Positions 35,521 through 46,439 of a stretch of 64,000 nucleotides of DNA are shown here, in pieces. The translations under genes were made by a program, and so were the position numbers. How positions within the stretch are numbered: position 1 is the stretch's first letter; every line of letters starts with the position of its first letter. The DNA is from Casuarius casuarius (Eukaryota; Chordata; Aves; Casuariiformes; Casuariidae): positions 155,770-219,769 of the forward strand of contig PTFA01000495.1 in NCBI GenBank assembly GCA_003342895.1, written 5' to 3'. Under the pieces are notes generated by a model. The model ran no database searches and was not told the origin of the DNA. It saw nothing but the letters and a program-made list of their open reading frames with translations.

Positions 35521-38373
35521 TGGGCTCGGCAGAGTGCGGGGGGACAAACCCCTCCGTCCGCGCCGGTCCCCAGGTGCCTTCAGCTGCAAAAAACATCAGG
35601 TTCAGCCACCAAGGTGGCTCTTCTGCAGATTGGTTGAAAAGCTGTCTCTCATCCCATGCCTTTCTGCTAACTTGGAGGAAAACCAAAGCGTGGTGGCCGT
35701 TTGCAGGCTCCCGGCATCCGCAGCAGCGGCTGCAAGCGAAGGGATCGTTATGGGGAGGGAGAGGAAAACGTGCAGTAGGCGTTGGAATGAAGCCGGCAAC
35801 TCAGAAGTCGATGTTTTCCATTAGCTTTACGTTGCCACCCGCCTGCGGCACTCCGGCACCCGCTGCGCCCTCCGTGCTGAGCCCCGCTTGGGAGAAAGCT
35901 GGGAAAAATCTGCTCCTGCCCTGAACGCAGGAGCCTGCGGAGCCTCCTGGGGCGTCAGCCAGGATGGTGCCCCCAAATGAGCGTTGGGGTCAGCTGCCAC
36001 CCCCAGCCCTGCGCCAGCCCCCGTCTGCACCGGGAGCCCCTGGTTGGGCTGGATCCTGCACCGGGAGCCCCTGGTTGGGCCGGATCCTGCACCGGGAGCC
36101 GCCGGCAGCTGCAGCAACAGCTTTGCCCAGCCAAGCTCCCTCCCTAATGATCATTAATTCTTGGGGCTCCTTCACATCTCGAAGCTGCCACCGAGGGCTG
36201 TTATGTTAGTCTAACAGCCAGGCAGAGCCCCGGGCCCCGTTCCTCATCGGAGAAAAAGGCCCAGAGAGGAATTCGCCGGCCTGGGCACACGAGGACATCC
36301 GGGGATGCCCGGGGGACGTGGGGCGCTGCCATCCCGGGCACATTCAGCATCTCCTGTGCGGCGGCGGCAGCTCCCCGCGGGATGCGGTGGCCGGCGCAGA
36401 GGTGCCCGGCGCAGAGGTGCAGGGCAGGGCTCGCGGGGGGGCTCGTGCGCCTGCGCCCACCTCCTGCCCCGCTTGGTTGTCACAGCTGTTCAGAAAAAAT
36501 TACAATCACGTTTTCAGAGCGTTAAAATTCAGGATTTAAAGTCACTTTCCATAAATCTCAGGGACGAGGGCATATGGGCACCAGTTTACTCTAAGGTAAC
36601 ATTCATGCATATTTAATTTGGCTGCAGTAAATAATTCACTGCAATTGATTTTTTATTAATAAACTGTTGTGAGCCAGATTATCACGCCAGGGTTCAGAAA
36701 CAGCTACATGACTGCATGCTTCTGGGGGGCAGAATCTGTGCAACACCCGCATTTTAAAAGCTTTCATCTCCTTTTGCTCCATTTTGTTATAACACATCGT
36801 GTCATCCCTTTCAGAAAGGCAATTTTCATAAATCACTTATCACCTGTTATTAATATCGCATTTCCAGGTGTTTCCTGCATCCTGACATTTTCACAGGAGC
36901 TGGTGAAGCCCTGAGAAACACCGCCCGCCCCAGCAGCCCTAATGCGGGCCCTTCGGATGCATTCACCCAGGAACGCGGCAAGGAAACACAGGTTTTAAGA
37001 GGTGGAAAAAAAAAAACAAAAAACCCTTGACTAAAAGGCACCTAAACACCAGCTTTCACCAGCAAACAATTCAGGTTTATGACATGCATCTGTCATAACT
37101 TTTTCAATTATAAGGCAAGTGATGATTGCGGGGAAAGGTGTCTCCATTCATTTTCTCCAACGACCACGTTTCCCCTCTAATCATTTTTCTTCAATTAGCA
37201 GATTGGGGAAACGGAAGAGAGAAGCGAGTGAGGGAGCAGGGGGTGGATTGCTGCCTGCGTGGCCGGAGCTGGCCGAGCGCAGAAACCGGCGCCTCCGGCT
37301 CCCGCAGGCTCCGCATCCGCTGGGCGATCGGCCCCTCTTTGCCCCGGGCCCGCGTGGGCCAGGGCTGTGCCTGACGGACCCCCGGGGCGTCAGAAATCAG
37401 CTCTTCCTCTGACCACGCGGTTACACCAGCAGGCGCAGAGCAAGCGGCAGGAACCATCAGTAATTAAAATTGCTCCTCTCCTATTAGTAGATTAACAGCG
37501 TGGTGCTCGCAAAGGGCACTGTAGAAGAAAAGTTCCATCAAAGCACTAATTGCAGGAATTATTAATTAATTAGCATTTCTCTGAGCACCTCTAAGTCCTA
37601 ATCTCCCAGCGTGTTGACCAGTTAATCCTCCAGACCGGTCACTGCGCCCATGACTGCTGCCAGCAGGACACCTGGGTCCACACTGGACCCCCCCTCGACC
37701 AGCTCGCCCCTCAGTTTTCCCGTGAGGCACTTGGCCGCCCCAGCTCGGGCAGCCCCCAGGCACACTGACGGGGCGCAATTAGCACCAAGCACAGCCGGGC
37801 ACCCCGCAGCGTGGGCACCCCGCAGCGGGTAGCTCTCAGCAGACCCTCTCCCACCCGAGCTGCGCTCTCCCTCCAGCGCCCTGGTCCCTCCAGGCCTCGC
37901 AAGCTGCTGTTTGTACAAAAATTCCCACGATTAACCCATTTGTTCCAGGGGCCTGGCTCTGTGACTCTCCCTGGCGTGCTTCACTGCTAATCGAGGAATT
38001 AGTAATTTACAGGCTGCTTTCCAGCACCTCCTCGGATCCAGTGTATGTGGTCGGGAGACGAGGCAGGGATGGCGCTGCCTGCGAAGGCCTGACACGCTGA
38101 AAGCCTGGTATACGAGTGCCCCACGCTGGCCATGCCGCGCTGTGCAGCATCACAGATGATGTCCCCCAGACCCCTTCCGCCTCCCTGGAGCACGGGCACC
38201 GCTCCTCCTGCAGCCCCCAGCCCGGGCCAGGACGGCTCCAGCTCCGGCCACCTCCGAGGGCTGCAGTCCCGAGAAGGGCACCCGGCAGGCTGGCCCCTGG
38301 CACGGGAGTGAGTCCGCCCCAGCCTCCTGCCACGCACAGTTCAATACAGCACTAAGCTTCACCAAAAAGATAT
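35521..38373. other. Gene-free stretch up to the DHX34 3' end
   Basis: AT islands at 36.47-36.9, 37.02-37.21 and 37.44-37.61 kb (the last with ATTATTAATTAATTAGCATT). GC-rich parts at 35.85-36.45, 37.25-37.4 and 37.65-38.3 kb. No MEIS3 homeobox, HR domain or other exon was found although the gene is expected here. Confidence 0.4.
36026..36101. repeat. 31-bp tandem repeat, 2.4 copies
   Basis: Unit TGCACCGGGAGCCCCTGGTT plus GGGCTGGATCC repeats directly with one T/C difference, then a partial third copy. Confidence 0.95.
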
Positions 38374-38379
38374 TTATTT
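38374..38379 (-). terminator. DHX34: DHX34 polyadenylation signal AATAAA
   Basis: TTTATT on the plus strand reads AATAAA on the minus strand, about 430 bases after the DHX34 stop codon. It implies a 3' UTR of roughly 450 bases ending near 38355. No closer AATAAA was seen. Confidence 0.7.
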
Positions 38380-38810
38380 TTGCCTTTAAAAAAAAAAAAA
38401 AGGAACCAAACCAGGATCGCCCCACCAAGAAGGATTACTGTCAACTCCACCAACGAGGTGCAGGAGCCTCCAGCCTGGTCCTGAAATACCACGTCCCTTT
38501 GGGGATCTAACCAGACACTGACAAACTCACAACAGAGTTAGCAGTGCTGCGATGGGGCGGGGGGTCTTCACGTGCGCCCCAGCCCACCTGCGCTCCTGCA
38601 GTAGGATCGCCAGCCAGGCGCTCTGCGGGGCTGGTCTCCGCTCCATCCCAGGGACGGGGGGAACCGAGGCATCCTGGTGCCCAGCTCCCACACTGTCTAC
38701 ACCAGCAGAGCCCACCGTCCTCCTCGCAGGGCTGGGGGCAGGGAGCCGGGCACGCACGCACCGCGAGGCCCCGCTCCCCAGCGGTGCAGCCCCCTGCACA
38801 GAGCCCTGGG

Positions 38811-41800
38811 TCACTGGTGCTGCTTCTTGTGCCGGAGGATCTCTGTAGGGGTGAACATGAAGTCCTGCTGGCAAACGTTGCAGTGGTACAGTCTGTGCAG
38901 GGCTGTAGTTTTGGATGAGCTTTCAGCCGCTTCTTCCAGAGGGGCTGCAGGAGAAAACAGCATCACACACAGCGCAGGCAGAGCCCCGGCCCTACCGCAG
39001 GAGATACATGGCAGCCTCTGGCCCGGCAGCGTGCTCTGGGGCAATCTGAACAAAACGAAGCGCATGCAAGGCCTTTCTGCTTCCCAAATTGCCCCCAAGT
39101 GCTCATTTCATGCCCTTCAGTGACACGTCAAGGGTCCCAAGGGCACAGGGCATGGCTGGAAACTGGCACAAGCTCAGTGGGGCTCACAACTGCCCCGTCC
39201 TTTGCCACCCGCGGAGCAGAGATGGGGCTGCCCAGGCTCACCCAGAGACCATGAGGGAAAGCCAGGCCAGTTCTCCCACCTCATCCCCTGCCACAGCCAC
39301 AGCGGCTGGGGACTCACCCTCCGGGGGCCTGCACGTGCTCTCATGGCACATTCGCTCCAGGGGGGTGAAGGGCATGTGGATGTCGCAGTGTGGGCAAGTC
39401 CAGAAGCTCCGCAGGCAGTCACTGTAGAGGTCTGTGTCGGTCTGCGGGAAATGAGGGCAGGGCAATGGGCCACACAGCCCCAGGAGCCGCGCAGCCCTGG
39501 GGACCGCCAGCCACGGATGCAGGGCGGGAGAGGGCTGTACTCACAGCCAGGCAGTTGTAGGTTAGGTAGTCCGTGACCCTGTGGCCGCCTTTCACCTCAT
39601 CAGGCTTCATCTCGGTGCCCTGGAAGAGCCCCGGGAGCCTGGGGGCAGCAGCCACAGTCTGGGGCCCAATGTAGAGGGCCTGTTTCTCCAGCCCAGTCAG
39701 CTGGCGCAGGGTATACAGCACCTGCGGGAGCACACGGTGACTTGGAGGGATCAGGTCAGCTCCCTCAGTCTCCTTTCTCAGTCTTAAACTCAACAGCAAT
39801 GCACTGAGATGGCAACGTCAAACCATCCCGGGCATGCTGTCCTCGTGGCTCGCGTGCTCCTGGGCCTAGCCACCCCCGTCCCAGCTCTGTCACCTCTATC
39901 TGCAGGAACTCCAGCAGCCCCCGCGTCAGCACGGACACGTCCCGGGAGCTCAGCTGGCAGCCTGGCTCCCTGCCCCGGCCTTCCAGCTGCTGGTTTAGGA
40001 GCTTTTCCCAGGCGGCACGAAGCTGCAGGGCTGCAGAGAGCAGACGTAGGGCAGCCTCCGTGTCAGGGATGGTGAGCTCTAGCCAGCCGTCTGCCACCAG
40101 CCGCGCACAGTCTGCGCTTGTGTCCAGGGAGCGGGAGAAGAGCAGGAGAGCCTGGAGGAGCAAGCCACAGTCAATCTGGGGAGGCAAAGGCTGAGGGAGA
40201 GCACAGGGAGAAAGCGGAGGCAAGTGAGGTGCCAAGCACCCACCTGTAGGGCCGGCACCCGTACGCAGTTCACCAGGTAGGGCTTGTTGGTCTCCAGCAG
40301 TGAGACAAAGGCAAGGAGCTGGTGGTGCCGGCTCAGCCCATCCTTGGAGTCTGCAAAGCAGTAAGAGACACCTTAGCTGGGCCCTGCACCTTTCCCCATC
40401 CCCAGAGACCCGGATCTGCCTGGACAGCCCAAATCTCACAGCCTGAGGTGCTTTCATCCAGCAGTTGGCATAGAGAAAGCAGCACTGGCCCAGAAGCCAG
40501 GACAGAGCAGAGCCACGGCTCAGGGCCTGGGGTTCACTGCTTGCACACACGGCACACCTTACTCTGGGCCTGTCCAACAGCCACCCCCAGGGACGTGATC
40601 TCCAGAGGGGACAGCCAGCTTTTGTTCTCCCACCTGGAGTCCCCCCACGCTCCAAACCCTCCTTGGCCTGCAGCAGCTCCGGGCTTGTAGCGAAGACACA
40701 GGTTGGGTGAAGCACAACGCCCTGCTTGTTCTTGGTGTGGAAAATCTGCAGCAAGAGCAGAATCGGCATCAGAGGAGAGTGAGCAGCCCCTGCAGAGAGC
40801 ACAGCCCACAAGACCCGATGACGTCTCCTACACTGTTTACCCAGGGAGTACAGAGCACGGTGCATGGGGACAGGGTGAGGACACCCACCTGATCAGAGTC
40901 CTTGCGGCTGCTGTTGAGCTGGTCGGGCACGGCCAGCTGGGGGTAAAGTCCCCTGCACAGCACCAGTTTGAGCAGAGCAAGCTGCGAGGATGACAGGACA
41001 GAGCTAGATGCAGCCTGGAGCTCATCCACATTGTGGCGAAGCTTGAACTTGACATCCTGCAGAGACAGAAAAGATCACGCAAGCTTGGAATCCAGCTGTC
41101 TGGGCACCAACTGCCTCCCATGGGAGATGGGAGGCGTGAGGCCAGCGACGGAGCAGGCACCAAGGGTCACCTGAATATCGATGCTGCACTCCCCAAGCTT
41201 ACGGCCACCACCTTCCTCCTCCTCGCTGGAGGAGCCGGCCGCTCCGGCATGTAGCCGCAGCACCTTGCGTTTCCGACCTTCCGCCTCTGTGTGGCTCCGC
41301 CACAGCCGGTGCAGCTCCCGGCGCTCCCGGTGCCGGCTTTGTCGGCTGTAGCTGTCGCTGGGCTGGCTGGACGCTACCTCCAGCAGCTGGTGGTCTCGGA
41401 GCAGCTCCTGAGGGGAGGAAGGCAGTGCCAGTGAGGGTAGAAGGTCGCTGAGCCCCTACGGTCTAGAGATGGACAGGTTTGGGACACGCAGTGCTCCTTG
41501 CATGCTTGGAGCAAATTCAGCTCCCCTCCACCCCAGCCCTTCTGTGAAGCATCCTCCTATCCCTCCCCAGACTGGACACGAACCTCCAGGCCTGGTCCTG
41601 CCCCACCTGAAACTGGCGCCGCAGGTTGGCAGCCTCATAAAGCCGATGCTCCTCCAGGCCTCGCCGCCGGCACCATTTCCGGGAACGGCCGCTCCGCTCG
41701 GATTTCACCTGCTCAGGATAGCACAGCTCAAGCCCTGGCAGGGACAAGCTGTCCCTCCTGCCGCTCCCTGCCCCCCACTTCAACCCCCCACCCTTGCTCT

Positions 41801-44800
41801 GGCAACCTCCTCCACGGACTCAAACACACCCACCCCAAAGCAGAGGGATTTTCCTCCCCAACCTGTCTCTTGCCTCCCCCCAGGCAGGAGGAGTCTTACC
41901 TGGACCCACTCGTTGAAGGCATTCAGCAGCGTCAGGGGGTCGCCGTGGGGGCTCTCAAGGGGCCGCCGGGCTGTGGCACAGTCGGGGTTGGTATGGGCAG
42001 GACGCAGGAACAGGGACTGCACACTCAGAGTGGCTGCCACGGTCAGCGTGGGCTCGGTCAGGCCAAACAGTGCACCCAGGACCAGCATCTTGCCTGCGCA
42101 GCGAGGGCAGGGGAGGCAGTGAGGGCAGGGGACCACCCGCTCCGCACACCCCTCTGCCATGCCCTCTCTGGCACCGCCACGTCTGCTCCGGAGACCCAGG
42201 ATCACTCACCAACCACCACGTCCACTGGCAGCTGTGCCAGCAGGTTCCCAATGGGCGTCAGGTTTTCAGCCTCATCCAGAGCTCCCTGGTCCCTCAGGTA
42301 CCGCACGGCAGTCTCCAAGCTGGACAACGGAGGGGGCTCCAGGAAGGGGAAAGTCCGGGGGTCACCCAGCCCCATGCTCTTTAACTGGGAGAGAACCGCA
42401 TTTAGCCTGACACCCCTTGCTCTCACCGGTCTGTCCAGCACAAATGGAAACAGAGCCCAGCAGCTTGTGCCACACTGATCTGAGCTCTGATCTCAGGGCC
42501 AGAGGCTTCGCAAGGGCTCAACCAGGGGCTAATGCAAAGCAGAGACATGAGTTCACTTCATCTCCCTTCCCAGGAGGGCACAGAGAGCACAGGGGTCTGG
42601 GCTGCAGCCGCAAGGGCCGCATCATGCCCTGACACTCGAGTTGTAGCCTCGTTTCACACTTGGCTGGTCAGGCTTATCTCAGAGACAAGGTCTCCTAGAG
42701 CATCTCCCCAGACCCTCACTCACCAGGCATAAGAAACCCAGCCAGGACAGAGGCAACTGCCCTTACCTGGAGCACTAGGGCATCAAGCGCTACCCGTTGA
42801 ATCTCTGGCACAGGGTAGGGGGGAAAGGCATCGTAGTCAGACTCGGCATAGAGTCGGTAGCAGACACCAGGGCCTGTCCTGCCAGCACGCCCCTTCCGCT
42901 GCTCAGCACTAGCTCGGCTGATCCAGAACTCCTGCAGTCGCTGCAGCTTGCCCTGAGGGTCGTAGCTCATCTCCTTCACCTTCCCTGGAGGGGCAGGAGG
43001 GAGGCAGAAACTCAGGGCAGGGCACAAGGAACCACGCAACTTCCCATCCAGCAGAGAGGGGCACGGGGGGGCCTCACCAGAATCCAGCACGAAGCGCACG
43101 CCATCGATCGTCACCGAGGTCTCTGCGATGTTGGTAGAGAGGATGCACTTCCGGACACCGGGAGGGGGCACATCAAACACCTAAGGAGGTGGAAAGAGCA
43201 GTCCTATATTGGTACCTCGACATGTCCACCCCCACCAGCCCACGCTGGGCCCCAGGACTGCAAGGGCCAGAGCAGAGCTCTTTCACAGCAGTGGCTGCCT
43301 ACAGAGGAGCATAAGGGATGGGGTAAATACAGGCTGCCATTCACTGGCTGTACCCACCCCCAGCACCTGCAGTCAGGGTGCTGCCAGGACCGGGCCCAGG
43401 ATTTTTGCCCTGTGATGCCAGACTAGCAGCATCCACTCAAACTCAGGGGCAGAGGCCTGTACCCACCTTGTCCTGCTCCGTGACAGAGAGGGTACTGTGC
43501 AGGGGCAGCACGATCCAGCGCTGGGTGTGCGTGGCATATGTCTGAGCCGCCTCCAGCACCGCTCCGATCTCAGCCACCCCGCTCAGGAACACCAGCAGGT
43601 CCCCACGCTCCTCCGGCGGGTACTTGTGGTCGATAGCTTGCAGCACCCGTAGGTATGGACGGGGATCCAGGCGCTCTGATTTCCCGCTCGTTGCTGCCTC
43701 CTCCTTGGGGATGGGTTGGTAGATGACCTGCAGGAGCAGACACAGGGCACTGCGCTGAGCAGAGCTGAGAGGGAGCGCTGCCCTGAGGAGTTTAGGAACC
43801 TAGGGCTCTCTCCCGCCCCGTGGCTGGAGGTACAACCCAGACAGCACAGCACAGCTCCTCTTCTCCCCTCAGCTCTCACCGTGATGGGGAAGATCCTTCC
43901 TGGCACTTGCAGCACAGGGGCGCCACCAAAGTACCCTGAGAAGAGGCGGATGTTGATGGTAGCAGACATGAGCACCAGCTTAAGGTCTGGCCGAGTGGGG
44001 AGCAGTCGCCTCAGGACCCCCAAGAGGAAGTCGCTATGCAGGTGCCGCTCGTGAACCTCGTCTGCGATCAGTACGTGGTACCCCGGCAGCGTCGGCTCCC
44101 GCTGCACTTGCCGCAACAGCAGCCCTTCTGTCAGGAACACAATCTTCGTGGCAGGCGAGCGGGTGCTCTCAAAGCGGATCTGGTAGCCCACCTAGAGCAG
44201 GAAGAGGAGGAGCATGATGAAAAGAAGACAGCAGTTGGCTATGGCTTTTGCCACTCTGCCAGTTACCATCACCCCCCTCAGCCAAGCACGGTGACCTGCC
44301 CACGTGCACGGCCCCAGCTGCGCTGCCCTCCCCGAGCTAGAGCTCACCTGGTCCCCATACTGGTGCAGGCTCTCGAAGCCCACGCGCTTGGCCAGCGAGA
44401 TGCAGGCGATGCGGCGTGGCTGGGTACAGGCCACGTGGCTGTACCCAGCCGCCAGCAAGAACTGGGGCACCTGCGTGGATTTTCCGCATCCCGTGTCACC
44501 AGCCACCACCACCACCTGGTTCTGGGCCACGGCCCGCAGGAGCCGGTCCCGGTACTGCGCAATGGGCAGCGCCGCCCGCTCCCGGTGCAGCTTGGCCAGC
44601 TTGGCGAAGCTCTGCTTCTGGGTGAAGTCCAGGTAGTGCAGCAAGGCCATGCGAAATTCAGAGAGCTGCTCCCGGGGCGGGCCAGAGTCTGTCCGCCGGC
44701 CCCGCGCCAGCCCCTCCATGTCAGCACTCAGCACCGACAGGTTGATGCGGTAGCGAGCGTCGTACTCTCGGGGCAGGTCGAGGAGCCGGGAGGCAGCGGG

Positions 44801-45049
44801 TGGCTCTGCGGGGCCGCGGCTCGTGGCTGGCTCGCGCTCGTGCTCGCTCCTCCGGCTCTGGAAGCGCCGGAGCCGCTCAAAGAAGGCCCAGAAATTGTGG
44901 CTGTCCTCGGAGCCTGCCCGGATGTAATCCTGCTCGCGGAAATAGAGCTCCTCCAGCCGGCGCCGTGTCGCGGGGCAGTCCCAGTCCCACCGGGCCGGCG
45001 AGGGCTCCCGCCCTGGTCTGCTGGGCCTGCTCTCCTTCTCTGACGGCAT
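38811..45049 (-). CDS. DHX34: DHX34, DEAH-box RNA helicase of nonsense-mediated decay (complete, 16 coding exons)
   Basis: ATP-dependent RNA helicase known to promote UPF1 phosphorylation in nonsense-mediated mRNA decay. Coding exons, 5' to 3': 45049-44348, 44191-43880, 43727-43467, 43180-43078, 42984-42767, 42384-42210, 42093-41900, 41708-41607, 41407-41171, 41056-40889, 40745-40634, 40350-40244, 40151-39894, 39721-39545, 39441-39318, 38944-38811. All introns are GT-AG and the phases sum to 3384 bp (1127 aa; human about 1143). Visible motifs: Walker [10 protein letters not shown] (residues 184-192), DEVH (278-281), SAT (310-312), STNIAETS (440-447), [10 protein letters not shown] (488-497). 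An acidic, Arg-rich linker is followed by two C-terminal zinc-finger-like motifs (C-x2-C...H-x3-C and C-x2-C-x13-H-x3-H). The start ATG opens a conserved W/D-rich N-terminus ([15 protein letters not shown]). The upstream frame stays open into an assembly gap, so 5' UTR and promoter are incomplete. Identification is firm. Confidence 0.97.
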
Positions 45050-45330
45050 CTCCCAGCCTCCGCGCGGCAGCCGGGGAGCTGCCAGCCCCTCGGACGGGCA
45101 GAAAGGAGCAGGGCGTCGCGGGGCCGGTGTCCCGGCGCACGTCTGGGCAGGGCTAAGCTGGAGCAGCCTCTGGCCCGCGCTGGGGGCCTGCGCCCGGCTC
45201 AGTGGGTCCTGAGGGCGGGGGGGTGTCAGGGAGCAGGGCACCCCACCGTGCCCTGGGCCATCCCTCCGCGCCGGAGACCCCCCTACCGCGGCCTCGGGAG
45301 CCTCCTGCTGCCCCCAGCTGGGACCCTCGG

Positions 45331-45979
45331 NNNNNNNNNNNNNNNNNNNNNNNNNNNNNNNNNNNNNNNNNNNNNNNNNNNNNNNNNNNNNNNNNNNNNN
45401 NNNNNNNNNNNNNNNNNNNNNNNNNNNNNNNNNNNNNNNNNNNNNNNNNNNNNNNNNNNNNNNNNNNNNNNNNNNNNNNNNNNNNNNNNNNNNNNNNNNN
45501 NNNNNNNNNNNNNNNNNNNNNNNNNNNNNNNNNNNNNNNNNNNNNNNNNNNNNNNNNNNNNNNNNNNNNNNNNNNNNNNNNNNNNNNNNNNNNNNNNNNN
45601 NNNNNNNNNNNNNNNNNNNNNNNNNNNNNNNNNNNNNNNNNNNNNNNNNNNNNNNNNNNNNNNNNNNNNNNNNNNNNNNNNNNNNNNNNNNNNNNNNNNN
45701 NNNNNNNNNNNNNNNNNNNNNNNNNNNNNNNNNNNNNNNNNNNNNNNNNNNNNNNNNNNNNNNNNNNNNNNNNNNNNNNNNNNNNNNNNNNNNNNNNNNN
45801 NNNNNNNNNNNNNNNNNNNNNNNNNNNNNNNNNNNNNNNNNNNNNNNNNNNNNNNNNNNNNNNNNNNNNNNNNNNNNNNNNNNNNNNNNNNNNNNNNNNN
45901 NNNNNNNNNNNNNNNNNNNNNNNNNNNNNNNNNNNNNNNNNNNNNNNNNNNNNNNNNNNNNNNNNNNNNNNNNNNNNNN
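45331..45979. other. Assembly gap (649 N) in DHX34 upstream region
   Basis: Run of N. It lies 280 bases upstream of the DHX34 ATG and hides at least part of its promoter. Confidence 1.
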
Positions 45980-46029
45980 GCAGGGACAGCGGGGCCGAGC
46001 CGTGTCCCCCGGCCCTGCCAGGGTCGGCC

Positions 46030-46335
46030 GAGCCCTGCTGAGCCCCACCGTGTCCAACTGTCCCCCACCGTGCCCCACGGAGGATGGCCGTGTCCCATCA
46101 TGCCCCGCCATCCCCACTGTGCCCCACTGTGCCCCGCCATGCCCCACTGGGGACAGCCATGCCCCACTGTGGCCAACTGAGGATGGCCATGCCCCACCAT
46201 GCCCCACTGGGGACAGCCGCGTCCCACTGTGCCCTGCCATCCCCGCTGTCCCTATGCCCTGCGGGGGACAGCCATATCCCGCCGTGCCCCACCGGGGACA
46301 GCCGAGTCCCACCATCCCCGCTCCGCCCCTGCCCC
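46030..46335. repeat. GC-rich minisatellite between C5AR2 and DHX34
   Basis: Degenerate tandem units of CCATGCCCCACTGGGGACAG and CACTGTGCCC type over about 300 bases, reaching back to the assembly gap at 45979. The repeat probably caused the gap. Confidence 0.85.
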
Positions 46336-46401
46336 GGAGATGGCTGCCCCCCGCCATCCCCTCCGCTCCGTTGGCGACAACACGGCAGCTCCCGGCAGAG
46401 C

Positions 46402-46407
46402 TTTATT
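46402..46407 (-). terminator. C5AR2: C5AR2 polyadenylation signal AATAAA
   Basis: AATAAA on the minus strand begins only 32 bases after the TAG stop codon (46440-46442). The C5AR2 3' UTR would therefore be only about 50 bases long. Confidence 0.75.
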
Positions 46408-46439
46408 GGAGCCCGGCGGTGCCACCAGCGCCTGCCCCG

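Noticed and set aside
39765..40865. 366-aa minus-strand frame as one exon
   Set aside because: It is coding exons 11-13 of DHX34 read through their introns in part; splice sites and human homology define the true exons.
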